This document shows, piece by piece, positions 36,409 to 44,826 of a stretch of 64,000 bases of DNA. A program made the position numbers and the translations under genes. The stretch comes from Umezawaea tangerina (GTDB taxonomy: Bacteria > Actinomycetota > Actinomycetes > Mycobacteriales > Pseudonocardiaceae), in NCBI RefSeq assembly GCF_003002815.1, contig NZ_PVTF01000018.1:102492-166491 (forward strand), in the 5' to 3' direction. The number at the start of each line of letters is the position of its first letter. Position 1 is the stretch's first letter. Below the pieces are notes generated by a model that was given only the letters and a program-made list of their open reading frames with translations, did not search any database and was not told the DNA's origin.

Positions 36409-36884
36409 GTGTGCATCCTTAAAAGTTACGGACCAGTAGGACCAGCGCGAGTTTCTCTGGACACTTGGCTCGGGGTACCGCATTTTCACCTGGTCGCCAA
36501 GAGATTAACTCGTGAGAGGCCAACCGTGAGTCATTATCGCATTCCTCGGAGCGTCCGCACCCTGCGCCACCTGCGCATGCGTGATCCAAATCGATAGAAA
36601 TCCACCCGTATCCTCCCCGCAGACCGCTCGTTTGGCCCCCATTACAGGGGCTGCCGATAAAGCACGATCGGCCGATGTGAACCTTTCGGGTGAACGAGCG
36701 AAAGTTCTTATCGACCCCGGAGAGGCCTTCGTTACAGAGAACCCGCTCACGCCACCCTGGATCGCGTCCCCCTATCGGGTGACTTCCGAGCGATCGCCCG
36801 TTCGGGCGCCCGGACGGGCACGCGTCCAGGGCTTAGAGGACGCGCGGGCGCCCGGTCGCCGTGCGCGGGGGCGGTTCCCGGCGG
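36409..36884. other. 476-bp gap without a gene; contains a terminator hairpin
   Basis: No coding region is supported. The part next to the TetR start (36409-36760) is comparatively AT-rich. At 36804-36853 a compound hairpin (GGGCGCCCG / CGGGCGCCC enclosing CGCGTCC / GGACGCG with a 10-nt loop) is well placed as the terminator of the minus-strand gene ending at 36885. Confidence 0.6.
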
Positions 36885-37562
36885 TCAGGCGGAGCGGTGC
36901 TCCTCGGCGGGGTTCCCGACGGGGTTCCCGACCGGGTGGGAGCGCTGGCGCGGGATGTGCGGCCGGGTCGGGTCCAACCTCGGCGGCCTGGTCACGTACG
37001 GCCGCACCAGCCCCGCCAGGAGCAGCCCCGGCGCGATGAGCGGCACCACGGCGGACAGCGTCACGGCCGTCGCGCCCGCGTGCAGGACCCCCCTGGGCAG
37101 CAGCGCGATCCGGTCGACCACGAACGCCCGGCGCCCGACGTAGGACAGCACGGCGAAGACGCCGATCACGACCGCGAGGGTGAGCAGCGCCCGGTGCACG
37201 GCCGCCGCGTACCCGATCGCCTCGGCGGCGACCAGCACCGCGAACCAGCCCGTCGGCGCGGCCAGCCTGCCGCGCTCGGTCGTGACCGCCCAGAGCAGCC
37301 CGGCCACGACCGCGAGCCCGGCGAGCACGTCCTGCCGGTCGCGGATCCAGCCGCCGACCGCGTCCAGCCAGCCGATCGGGACGCCCGCCCAGTCCAGGGG
37401 CCCGCGCAGGACGGCGAGCGGCGAGGTGGGGGTCCCCCCGACCTGCCCGAGGATCCAGGCGCACGACCAGGCCGACACGACGACCACGATCACCAGCTGC
37501 CACCTGGGCCCGGTCACCACGCACCGGCACAGCCGCACGAACTCCCGCCGCAGATCCCTCAC
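36885..37562 (-). CDS. Hypothetical multi-pass membrane protein
   Basis: About 225 residues from GTG 37562 (GTG 37589 also possible). Hydrophobic segments at about 21-40, 80-98, 105-125, 128-147 and 165-190, then a basic, Pro-rich tail of about 35 residues containing the duplicated 'VGNPVGNP'. No catalytic or transport motif recognised. It lies just downstream of a PucR-type regulator gene on the same strand (41 bp gap), so may be under its control. Confidence 0.65.
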   Translation of the reverse strand: MRDLRREFVRLCRCVVTGPRWQLVIVVVVSAWSCAWILGQVGGTPTSPLAVLRGPLDWAGVPIGWLDAVGGWIRDRQDVLAGLAVVAGLLWAVTTERGRLAAPTGWFAVLVAAEAIGYAAAVHRALLTLAVVIGVFAVLSYVGRRAFVVDRIALLPRGVLHAGATAVTLSAVVPLIAPGLLLAGLVRPYVTRPPRLDPTRPHIPRQRSHPVGNPVGNPAEEHRSA

Positions 37563-37602
37563 CCGCCCAGAGTGGCGTGGTCGGGCCACCCGCGGTGGGG
37601 GT

Positions 37603-38811
37603 TCACCCCGCTGCCCCGCCGGTACCGCCCTTCAGGGGTAACCCGATCACGCGGCGTGCCGCCAGCGCGGCGCCGATGTGCTGGAGGTCCTGCGGCCGGG
37701 CCGGGTCCAGCCCGGTCAGCGCGACCACCCGGCGCAGCCGGTAGTCCACGGTGTTCGGGTGGATGTGCAGCCGGGCCGCGGTGCGCCGCCGGTTCAGGTC
37801 CTCGGCGAGGTGGACCTCCAGCGTCGGCAGCAGGTCCGGGTTGCCCGCCAACGGGTCGAGCAGCGCCGCGAGCGCCGCCGTCGCCGGGGTCACCTGGCCG
37901 AGCTGGTACTCCAGCAGCACGTCCTGGAGCCGGTAGAGCCCCGGTGGACGGCCGAGCCGCAGCACGGTGTCGAGCACGTCGCGGGCGCGCCGGTGCGCCT
38001 CCGGCAGGTCCGCGGTGTCCGCCGCGTCGTGCGCGGCGGTGATGTCGACCCCCGCCGCGGCGCCGAGCCTGGCGACCAGGGCGGGCAGCCGGTCGAGCTG
38101 GTCGGGCGGCAGCAGGGCGACACCTCCGGTGGTGTCGAGCAGGTGCAGCGCCGTCGGGTCCAGCTCGTCCTGCACCCGCCGCAGCGCGCGCCGGGCCGCG
38201 ATCCCCGCGTCGGCGCCGTCCTCGGGGACCCCGCCGATCGCCAGTGCGAGCACGAGGTGCCGGTCGCCGACCCGGCTGCCGACCGGTTCGCCCGCGAGCA
38301 GCGCGGACACCAGGGCGTGCCGGGCGTCCCGCTCGTGCCCGAAGATCGTCTGGCGCTCCTCGGCGTAGGCGGTCGCGACCACCGAGACCGCGGTCTGCTG
38401 GAACCGGAACACCAGGTCGGTCGCGGCGAGCACGTCCGCGAGGTCCTCCGGGGCGGCGTCGTCGAGCAGGGCGTGCCACATCGCGCGGATGCCGAGGCTG
38501 TACGCGGTCAGCACGGCGCCCAGCGGCACGCCCTCGGTGGCGCGGCGGGCGGCGGAGGTGGCCAGGTCGCCGAGGTCCGCCTCGGTGGGCGGGAGACCGG
38601 TGCGCAGCATCCGCTCGACGATCCGCAGGTTGGTCGCGGTGATCCGGGTGATGTCGCCGTCGAGCTCCTCGCGCGGGAGCGCCTGGTAGAGCGGGATCTC
38701 CTCGACGAACCGGGCCACCAGGTCGCGGGCGATGGACCGGCCGCGGACCAGCTGCTCGTGCAGGGGACGGCCGTTCACGGTGAGCTTGTGACCCGTCACA
38801 AGTGCCCCCAT
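37603..38811 (-). CDS. PucR/CdaR-type transcriptional regulator
   Basis: About 402 residues from ATG 38811; frames remain open to 38886, and GTG 38778 is another possible start. The C terminus is the PucR-type HTH ('LAEDLNRRRTAARLHIHPNTVDYRLRRVVALTGLDP'), the middle a GGDEF-like regulatory fold and the N terminus a helical sensor domain. ATG 38811 leaves an 88-bp promoter gap to the divergent GDSL-hydrolase gene, but a perfect 18-bp palindrome (38785-38802) just inside this start suggests the real start may be GTG 38778, with the palindrome as operator. Confidence 0.8.
   Translation of the reverse strand: MGALVTGHKLTVNGRPLHEQLVRGRSIARDLVARFVEEIPLYQALPREELDGDITRITATNLRIVERMLRTGLPPTEADLGDLATSAARRATEGVPLGAVLTAYSLGIRAMWHALLDDAAPEDLADVLAATDLVFRFQQTAVSVVATAYAEERQTIFGHERDARHALVSALLAGEPVGSRVGDRHLVLALAIGGVPEDGADAGIAARRALRRVQDELDPTALHLLDTTGGVALLPPDQLDRLPALVARLGAAAGVDITAAHDAADTADLPEAHRRARDVLDTVLRLGRPPGLYRLQDVLLEYQLGQVTPATAALAALLDPLAGNPDLLPTLEVHLAEDLNRRRTAARLHIHPNTVDYRLRRVVALTGLDPARPQDLQHIGAALAARRVIGLPLKGGTGGAAG
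38785..38802. promoter_or_regulatory. Perfect 18-bp palindrome CTTGTGACCCGTCACAAG
   Basis: 8-2-8 dyad at the 5' end of the PucR-type gene, about 100 bp upstream of the divergent secreted-hydrolase start. TGTGA-type half-sites are typical for dimeric regulators (CRP/GntR-like). It lies either in the first codons or in the promoter, depending on the start used. Confidence 0.55.
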
Positions 38812-38899
38812 CGGGTTTTGCGTGAACTCCCAGGCGCGGTGGACCGGTGTTGGCCACATCATGTCATCCAGACCAGTTGGTGACACTCAGGAGGATTCC

Positions 38900-39760
38900 G
38901 TGCGCAGGCTGCTACCAGTGCTGTTGGCGGCGTTGTCGATCACAGCCACGACCGGCACGGCGTCCGCCGCGCCGCGCTACACCGAGTACGTCGCCCTCGG
39001 CGACTCCGCGGCGGCCGGGCCGCTGATCCCGAACCAGGACGTGCTGCACCTGGGCTGCCTGCGGTCCACCAGGAACTGGCCGTCGGTGCTGGCCTCCACC
39101 CTGGGCGTGGCGGAGTTCCGCGACGTCACCTGCTCGGGCGCGGTCGCCGACGACTTCGAGGGCGGCCAGACCACGTTCCTCGGCGCGGTGCCGCCGCAGT
39201 TCGACGCCCTCACCCCGACGACCGACCTGGTCACGCTCACCATCGGCGGCAACGACATCGGTCTGGTGGGTGCCGCGCTGGGCTGCGTGAACCTGCTGCC
39301 CGAGCCCGTCGGCCTGTCCTGCGAGGACCGGCTCACCGCCGGTGGCACCGACCAGCTCGCGGTGAAGATCGACGCGTTCGCCGACGAGTTCGGGGCGGTG
39401 CTGGACGGCGTCCACGCCCGCGCGCCGCGGGCGGACGTCGTGGTCGTCGGGTACGGCACCTACATCCGCCCCGGCGGGTGCTACCCCGTGCAGCCGCTGT
39501 GGGGCCGCGACTCCGACTACCTCCAGGCGAGCATCGACCGGCTGAACGCGCTGTTCGCGGACCAGGCCGCGGCGCACGGCGCCCGGTTCGTGGACATCGC
39601 CCCGCCCAGCGTCGGCCACGACGTGTGCGCGCCGGTCTCCCGGCGCTGGTTCGAGGGCCTGGTGCCGACGACGGTCGCCGCTCCCCTGCACCCGAACCAG
39701 CGCGGCATGGCCGGCATCGGCGCCTACATCGCCGACTCCTTGCCAGCCAGCGCCTCGTAG
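38900..39760 (+). CDS. Secreted SGNH/GDSL esterase or lipase
   Basis: 286 residues from GTG 38900 with AGGAGG 6 nt upstream. Signal peptide (1-24, 'TASAAP'), then SGNH blocks: nucleophile Ser36 in 'VALGDSAAAG', Gly in block II, 'TIGGNDIGLVG' (block III Asn) and 'APLHPNQRGMAG' (block V His). Six or more cysteines indicate extracellular disulfides, as in Streptomyces GDSL lipases. The 3' end overlaps the convergent dehydrogenase gene by 37 bp. Confidence 0.92.
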   Translation: MRRLLPVLLAALSITATTGTASAAPRYTEYVALGDSAAAGPLIPNQDVLHLGCLRSTRNWPSVLASTLGVAEFRDVTCSGAVADDFEGGQTTFLGAVPPQFDALTPTTDLVTLTIGGNDIGLVGAALGCVNLLPEPVGLSCEDRLTAGGTDQLAVKIDAFADEFGAVLDGVHARAPRADVVVVGYGTYIRPGGCYPVQPLWGRDSDYLQASIDRLNALFADQAAAHGARFVDIAPPSVGHDVCAPVSRRWFEGLVPTTVAAPLHPNQRGMAGIGAYIADSLPASAS

Positions 39761-40620
39761 AACCGGCGGACGGCCGCGTGGTCGTCGTCGCCGAACCCGA
39801 GTGCGCGGGTCGCCGAGTACAGCTGCTCGACGGTCGCCGCCACCGGCATCGGCACGCCGACCTCGCGTCCGGCACCGGTCGCGGACACGAGGTCCCGCAG
39901 CTGGTCTGACACGCGGTGACCGGGCGCGTAGTCGTGGGACAGCCACCTGTCCTTCCCCGCCTCCAGCGCCCGGCCGCCCGCGAGCCCGCCGCCCAGCACC
40001 TCCAGCACGACGGCCGGGTCGAGCCCGCCCGCGGCGGCCAGCGCGAGCGCCTCGGACACCGCGGCGAGGGTGGCCGCGACGACGACCCCGTCGCACGCCT
40101 TGGCGAGCTGCCCGGCGCCGAGCGGACCCACGTGCCGGACGGTCGTGCCCAGGACGGCGAGGTACGGCCTCAACCGGAGCACGTCGTCGGCGTGGCCGCC
40201 CACCATGACGCTCAGCGTCCCGGCGTCCGCGGCGACCTCCCCGCCGCTGACCGGGGCGTCCACCAGCCCCACGTCACCCAGCCGGTCGCCGAGCGCGCGG
40301 ATCCCGGCCGGGGACGCCGTGCCCGCCACGACCAGCAGCGGCCGGTCGACCCCGGCCTTGCGCCACCCGGCGAGCAGGCCGTCGTCGCCCTCCAGGACGT
40401 CGAGCAGCTCCGGGAGGTCGGGCAGCACGGTCAGCACGACCGGCAGCGCGGCCTCGGCCGGGCTCGCGGCGACGACCGCCCCCGCCGACCTGGCCTCGCC
40501 GTCGCGGCCCGGCGTGCGGTTCCAGACGGTGACCGGGAAGCCCGCGCGGGCGAGGTTGCGGGCCATCGGCAGGCCCATGGCCCCCAGTCCCAGGACGGCG
40601 ATCGGATCTTGGCGCATCAC
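39724..40620 (-). CDS. NAD(P)-dependent beta-hydroxyacid dehydrogenase (HIBADH-like)
   Basis: 298 residues. N-terminal Rossmann fold 'IAVLGLGAMGLPMARNLARAGFPVTVWNRTPGR' (NR after beta-2 suggests NADP(H)), substrate block 'VDAPVSGGEVAADAGTLSVMVGG', and catalytic Lys in 'GPLGAGQLAKACDGVVVA'. Family members oxidise 3-hydroxyisobutyrate, tartronate semialdehyde or gamma-hydroxybutyrate, and related imine reductases exist; the substrate here is undetermined. Divergent from a MarR gene, 76 bp apart. The last 12 codons overlap the GDSL gene in antisense. Confidence 0.88.
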   Translation of the reverse strand: MMRQDPIAVLGLGAMGLPMARNLARAGFPVTVWNRTPGRDGEARSAGAVVAASPAEAALPVVLTVLPDLPELLDVLEGDDGLLAGWRKAGVDRPLLVVAGTASPAGIRALGDRLGDVGLVDAPVSGGEVAADAGTLSVMVGGHADDVLRLRPYLAVLGTTVRHVGPLGAGQLAKACDGVVVAATLAAVSEALALAAAGGLDPAVVLEVLGGGLAGGRALEAGKDRWLSHDYAPGHRVSDQLRDLVSATGAGREVGVPMPVAATVEQLYSATRALGFGDDDHAAVRRFYEALAGKESAM

Positions 40621-40696
40621 CGCATCCTCGCCCGGTGCCCGCGCCTCGGCAATCCATGCGGTGTCCCATCATGGGGCCTTCTTATGATTGGTCGCC

Positions 40697-41131
40697 ATGA
40701 GCATCGAACAGCTGCGGCGACACCCCGGTTACCTGGTGCTCCAGCTGTCCAAGCAGGCCAGGAGGATCGGCGCGGAGGTCAGCACGGACGGGCTGCGGGC
40801 ACCGCACGTGTCGGTGCTGGCGCTGCTGGCCGAGAGCGGGCCGTGCTCGCAGAAGGAGATCAGCGACGCGCTGCGCATCGACGCGAGCGACCTCGTCACG
40901 CTGCTCGACGACCTGGAGCGGGCGGACCTGGCGAGCAGGCACCGCGACGCGCGGGACCGCAGGCGGTACGCCGTGGAGGTCACCGGACCGGGGCGGACGC
41001 TGCTGCGCGAGCGGCTGGACGTGGCCGAGGAGATCGACGACCGGCTGTTCGGGGGTCTGACCGCCGCGGAACGCCGCCAGTTGGCCGAATTGTTGCTGAA
41101 GGCCTACGCGCATCACGAGGTGCGGCGCTGA
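40697..41131 (+). CDS. MarR-family transcriptional regulator
   Basis: 144 residues from ATG 40697 (TTG 40688 possible). Winged-helix core 'SVLALLAESGPCSQKEISDALRIDASDLVTLLDDLERADLASRHRDARDRRRYAVEVTGPG' in the middle, flanked by dimerisation helices. Divergent from the beta-hydroxyacid dehydrogenase gene and so its probable regulator. Followed after 112 bp by helD. Confidence 0.9.
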   Translation: MSIEQLRRHPGYLVLQLSKQARRIGAEVSTDGLRAPHVSVLALLAESGPCSQKEISDALRIDASDLVTLLDDLERADLASRHRDARDRRRYAVEVTGPGRTLLRERLDVAEEIDDRLFGGLTAAERRQLAELLLKAYAHHEVRR

Positions 41132-41192
41132 GAGCGGCTTCCGGGGTGTAGATTAGATGTTCTGCGCGCGCACTCTGGGGGCACGCAGAGTA

Positions 41193-41212
41193 GTCAGGCC
41201 AAAAAACCTGAC
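41193..41212. promoter_or_regulatory. Inverted repeat in the helD leader
   Basis: GTCAGG-N8-CCTGAC with an A6 loop, 31 bp upstream of the helD start; a second dyad (ACTCTG...CAGAGT) precedes it at 41172-41191. The rest of 41132-41243 is promoter. The rifamycin-associated element known upstream of some helR genes was not seen. Confidence 0.4.
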
Positions 41213-41243
41213 GACAAAAGACGGTATCGAGAAATGAGGCACG

Positions 41244-43529
41244 TTGTCAAGCCCCTCCGATGACTCCCGGCTCCAGGAAATCTCCGCGGAGCAGGAGTAC
41301 GTGTCGATGCTGTACGGCAGGCTGGACGACCTCCGCGAGCAGAGCTCGAAGCGACTGGCCGGATCCCTCCGGCAAACCGGTGGCACGCACCAGATGCGCT
41401 CGGAGCGGGACACCTCCGTGGCCATGTACTCCGACCAGTTGGCCCAGTACAGCGCGGTCGAGAACGGCCTGTGCTTCGGCAGGCTGGACTTCCACGAGGG
41501 CGAGCGCTTCTACATCGGTCGCATCGGGTTGTTCGACGAGGACAAGGAGTACGAGCCGCTGCTGATGGACTGGCGCGCCCCCGCGGCGCGGCCGTTCTAC
41601 CTGGCGACCGCGGCGTCGCCCGACGGCGTGCGCAGGCGCAGGCACATGCGCACCAAGCAGCGCACCGTCGTGGCGTTCGACGACGAGGTCCTGGACATCA
41701 ACTCGACCGAGCCCAGCCGCAACGAGGGCCTGACCGGCGAGGCGACGCTGCTCGCCGCGGTGAACGCGAACCGCACCGGGCAGATGAGCGACATCGTCGC
41801 GACCATCCAGGCCGAGCAGGACAAGATCATCCGCACCGAGCTGAACGGCGTCGTCGTCGTGCAGGGCGGTCCGGGCACCGGCAAGACGGCGGTCGCGCTG
41901 CACCGCGCGGCCTACCTCCTCTACACCCACCGCAGGCAGCTCGCGAAGCGCGGCGTGCTCGTGGTCGGGCCGAACGCGACGTTCCTGCGCTACATCGGCC
42001 AGGTGCTGCCGTCGCTCGGCGAGACCGGCGTGCTGCTGTCGACCGTCGGCGAGCTGTACCCCGGCCTCAACGCCGTCGGCCGCGAGTCGCCGGAGGCCGC
42101 CGCGATCAAGGGCCGCATCACGATGGCGGACGTGATCTCGCACGCGATCAAGGACCGGCAGGAGGCGCCGGGCATGATCGAGGTGCCGTTCGAGCAGGAG
42201 ACCCTGCGGCTGGACCGGCGGGCCATCACCGAGGCGCGCGGCCGGGCGCGGCGCACCCGCAGGCCGCACAACGAGGCCAGGCGGACGTTCGTCCGGGAGA
42301 TGATCTCCACGATGGCGAACCAGGCGGTCAACAAGCTGGGCAGGCACCTGCTCGACGCCGACGACATCGACGAGATCCGCCGCGAGCTGCGCGAGGACGA
42401 GAACGTGCAGAACGCGCTCGCCCGGCTCTGGCCGACGCTCACCCCGCAGCAGCTGCTGTCCGAGCTGTTCTCCTCGGCCAAGCGGCTCGCCACCGCCGCC
42501 CCGCGGATGAGCAAGGAGGACCGGGCGCTGCTGCTGCGCGAACCGGACGCCGAGTGGACGCCCGCCGACGTGCCGCTGCTGGACGAGGCCGCGGAGCTGC
42601 TCGGCGAGGACGACGCGGACGCCAAGGCGCGCGCCGAACGCCAGCGGCGGCAGGCCATCGACTACGCGCAGGGCGTGCTGGACATCCTCGACCTCGAGGA
42701 CGACGCCGACCCCGAGATCCTGATGGCGCACGACCTGATGGACGCCTACCGGCTCGCCGAGCGGCACGGCGGCGAGAACTACGAGACCGCCGCCGAACGC
42801 GCCGCGGCCGACCGGACGTGGACGTTCGGGCACATCATCGTGGACGAGGCGCAGGAGCTGTCGGCGATGGCGTGGCGGACGCTGATGCGGCGCTGCCCGA
42901 GCAAGTCGATGACCGTCGTCGGGGACATCGCGCAGACCGGGGACATCGCGGGCGCGACGTCGTGGGGGCAGGTGCTCTCGCCGTACGTGATGGACCGGTG
43001 GAAGCTCACCGAGCTGACCGTGAACTACCGGACGCCGTCGGAGATCATGGCCGTGGCGGCCGACGTGCTGGCGAGCGTGGACCCCGAGCTGGTGCCGCCG
43101 ACGTCGGTGCGCGACAGCGGCGTGGAACCCTGGCACGCGCAGGTCCGCGACCTGGTGGCCGACCTGCCGGGGCTGGTGGCGCGGGAGGCGGGGGAGATCG
43201 GCGAGGGGAAGCTCGCCGTGATCGTCCCCGCGGCCAGGGTGGCGGACCTGGGAGAGGCGATCACCGCGGCGATCCCAGGAGCGGCTGTCGGCAGCCAGTC
43301 GGCGGCGCTGGACGCGCGGGCGGTGGTGCTGGGGGTGGTCGACGCGAAGGGGCTGGAGTTCGACGCCGTCGTGGTGGTGGACCCGGCGGGGATCCTGGCG
43401 GAGTCGCCCCGGGGGGCCAGTGACCTGTACGTGGCTCTGACGCGGGCTACTCAGCGGTTGGGGGTCGTGCACGAGGGTGGGTTGCCGGGGGTGTTGAGCC
43501 GGTTGAAGGGGGCGTCGGTGTTGGGGTGA
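41244..43529 (+). CDS. helD: HelD-type RNA-polymerase-associated helicase/ATPase (class II-like)
   Basis: 761 residues from TTG 41244 (TGAGG five nt upstream). HelD proteins are UvrD-like motors that pull stalled RNA polymerase off DNA and recycle it. Seen: an N-terminal coiled arm (1-60, 'EQEYVSMLYGRLDDLREQSSKRL'), Walker A 'VVQGGPGTGKTAVALHRAAYLLYTH' spread over about 205-230, Walker B 'IIVDEAQELSAMAWRTLMRRCP', 'GDIAQTGDIAGA', 'LTVNYRTPSEIM' and 'SDLYVALTRATQRLGVVH'. Full length. The 3' end is G/T-rich. Some actinobacterial class II homologues give rifamycin tolerance; that is possible here. Confidence 0.93.
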   Translation: MSSPSDDSRLQEISAEQEYVSMLYGRLDDLREQSSKRLAGSLRQTGGTHQMRSERDTSVAMYSDQLAQYSAVENGLCFGRLDFHEGERFYIGRIGLFDEDKEYEPLLMDWRAPAARPFYLATAASPDGVRRRRHMRTKQRTVVAFDDEVLDINSTEPSRNEGLTGEATLLAAVNANRTGQMSDIVATIQAEQDKIIRTELNGVVVVQGGPGTGKTAVALHRAAYLLYTHRRQLAKRGVLVVGPNATFLRYIGQVLPSLGETGVLLSTVGELYPGLNAVGRESPEAAAIKGRITMADVISHAIKDRQEAPGMIEVPFEQETLRLDRRAITEARGRARRTRRPHNEARRTFVREMISTMANQAVNKLGRHLLDADDIDEIRRELREDENVQNALARLWPTLTPQQLLSELFSSAKRLATAAPRMSKEDRALLLREPDAEWTPADVPLLDEAAELLGEDDADAKARAERQRRQAIDYAQGVLDILDLEDDADPEILMAHDLMDAYRLAERHGGENYETAAERAAADRTWTFGHIIVDEAQELSAMAWRTLMRRCPSKSMTVVGDIAQTGDIAGATSWGQVLSPYVMDRWKLTELTVNYRTPSEIMAVAADVLASVDPELVPPTSVRDSGVEPWHAQVRDLVADLPGLVAREAGEIGEGKLAVIVPAARVADLGEAITAAIPGAAVGSQSAALDARAVVLGVVDAKGLEFDAVVVVDPAGILAESPRGASDLYVALTRATQRLGVVHEGGLPGVLSRLKGASVLG

Positions 43530-43559
43530 CGGGGCCGAAGCGGGGTGTCGGGATCCGTC

Positions 43560-43607
43560 GAGCTCGACACCGGGTGTCGCTGCGAGCTCGACACCGGGTG
43601 TCGCTGC
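43560..43607. repeat. 24-bp direct repeat, two exact copies
   Basis: A unit beginning GAGCTCGACACCGGGTGTCG occurs at 43560-43583 and 43584-43607, directly before copy 3 of the palindromic element. Related but diverged CCGGTGTCGCT segments precede copy 2 (23480-23515), suggesting a common flank. Confidence 0.8.
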
Positions 43608-43619
43608 GGTGGTCTCCGG

Positions 43620-43740
43620 GTGCGGCCGACTTGACTTGGGGCCCCTTTTTTGGGCTTCGTCGGGCGAAAAAGGGCAGGTGGTAGAGCCTGCCCGCCGCCG
43701 CAAGTCTAAGCCCAAAAACCCCAAGTCAAGTCGGCCGCAC
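43620..43740. repeat. Long palindromic element, copy 3 of 3
   Basis: Arms 43620-43641 and 43719-43740 pair over 22 bp; core identical to copies 1 and 2, including the GGGCAGG / CCTGCCC hairpin with TGGTAGAG loop. Here the outer arm has A-T where copies 1 and 2 have G-C, again changed on both sides. Loop segment after the inner hairpin is CCGCAAGTCT. Lies between helD (+) and the minus-strand crcB genes. Confidence 0.9.
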
Positions 43741-43925
43741 GGGCGGACGGGTGGGCTCGCCGGGGTCGTGGGTGGGGTGTGCGCTCGGTCTCGTGGTGGT
43801 GGGCAGGTTGGCTCGGGTGGGTGCTGGTGCTGGTGGGCGAGTTGGCTCGGTGGGTGGCTCGCGCGTGAGGTCTGGTGGGGCTGCTTGGAGCGCTCCGGGG
43901 TCAATTGGTAGCGGGGTGTGAAAAA

Positions 43926-43967
43926 GGGCTGTTGAGGCCACGCAGAGGGTGGTGGCCTCAACAGCCC
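43926..43967 (-). terminator. 16-bp hairpin with T-run on minus strand (hairpin A)
   Basis: GGGCTGTTGAGGCCAC pairs perfectly with GTGGCCTCAACAGCCC; the + strand has AAAAA just before it, so on the minus strand the stem is followed by TTTTT, a classical intrinsic terminator. The nearest minus-strand gene ends 510 bp away (44479), so an unannotated minus-strand transcript in between is possible. Confidence 0.85.
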
Positions 43968-44352
43968 GTGACGAGCGGGGGCAGCTCGTTGGGTGGTTAT
44001 TGTTCTTGTGCGGACCGAGGAACTCAGGGGTTCCGGTATTGCTGGAATCTCTTCGTCCGATCGGAATAAATAACGTTGTCAGCGCACGCGGTGCTTGTCG
44101 TCGGTGACCTGAAGAGGCATGCTCCGGGGCAGGGAGCTGCGACTTCACGGTCAGACCCGTGGGTCTTGAACTGCTATGCCGTCGTCTGGGTCATGAGGTT
44201 GGGCCTTTCGACGGAACGTGACGCACGTGCATCTGCGAGCGCATCCAGGTATCTGACAATGTAATCTCTTACCCCGCCCAGGACGTTACAAAAGAACTGT
44301 AGTAATTCTGGTTGCGCCAATTGGAGCAATTGATTGAACCGCGTGCCGGGGG

Positions 44353-44387
44353 TTGTCGGGGCCACCGCAGAGGGTGGCAGCCCCGAC
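44353..44387 (-). terminator. Hairpin B, related to hairpin A, downstream of crcB
   Basis: TGTCGGGGC / GCCCCGACA encloses CCACC / GGTGG with a GCAGAG loop. It aligns with hairpin A over 34 nt, with two compensatory pair changes (T-A to C-G and A-T to G-C) and an identical GCAGAGGGTGG apex. 92 bp beyond the crcB stop. Without a T-run; may be a processed or Rho-type end. Confidence 0.65.
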
Positions 44388-44478
44388 AGTCCCGAGTACG
44401 CCCCCCGAGGACGGGCTTGTTCGGTCAACGAGCGGGGTTGCGCGGGGAAACGGGTGGGAGGTCTCGGGTCGGTGACGG

Positions 44479-44826
44479 CTACCCGATCGTCGTAGCGAGG
44501 GCCATGCCGGCGTAGGCGGCGAGCAGGCCGAGGGCGAGGCTGGCGAGGACGTTCACCAGGGCGGCGCGGTGAGCGCGTTCCTCGACCAGGCGGAGGGTCT
44601 CCAGGCTGAAGGTGGAGTAGGTGGTGAGCGCGCCGCAGAAGCCGGTGCCCAGCAGGGCGAGGGTGGTGGGGTCGGCGGGCAGGGCGACGAGGAAGCCGAG
44701 GAGGCCGGAGCCCGCGGTGTTGGCGAGCAGGGTGCCGTGGGGGAAGCGGCCGTTGAGGGCGCGGCCGACGAGGTAGCGCAGGGGGGCGCCGACGGCGGCG
44801 CCCAGGACGACGGCGAGGACGGTCAT
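44479..44826 (-). CDS. crcB: Fluoride channel subunit CrcB/Fluc (second copy)
   Basis: 115 residues, four hydrophobic helices. 'GAAVGAPLRYLVGRAL', 'TLLANTAGSGLLGFL' (the conserved Asn) and 'GTGFCGALTTYSTFSLET' with the sodium-site/phenylalanine-box segment are visible. Fluc channels let F- leave the cytoplasm. Its ATG overlaps the TGA of the first crcB (ATGA), so the two are coupled and likely form a heterodimer of oppositely oriented subunits. Confidence 0.93.
   Translation of the reverse strand: MTVLAVVLGAAVGAPLRYLVGRALNGRFPHGTLLANTAGSGLLGFLVALPADPTTLALLGTGFCGALTTYSTFSLETLRLVEERAHRAALVNVLASLALGLLAAYAGMALATTIG

Larger units (their letters stand above)
43741..44478. other. 738-bp region without a supported gene
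   Basis: The first 150 bp are G/T-rich like the flank of the other element copies. 43920-44400 is less GC-rich than anything nearby and carries two related hairpins (listed separately). A minus-strand open frame of 84 codons (44174-44428) contains a leucine-rich segment and rare TTA codons but has no ribosome site I trust, so it is not called. Confidence 0.5.

Noticed and set aside
41132..41243. Rifamycin-associated element in the helD promoter
   Set aside because: The dyads present (GTCAGG...CCTGAC, ACTCTG...CAGAGT) do not resemble the known GGGGC...GGCCC-type element.
44174..44428. 84-codon minus-strand ORF downstream of crcB
   Set aside because: It has rare codons, runs through hairpin B and lacks a credible ribosome site. 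A leucine-rich middle segment is protein-like, so I keep it only as a note.
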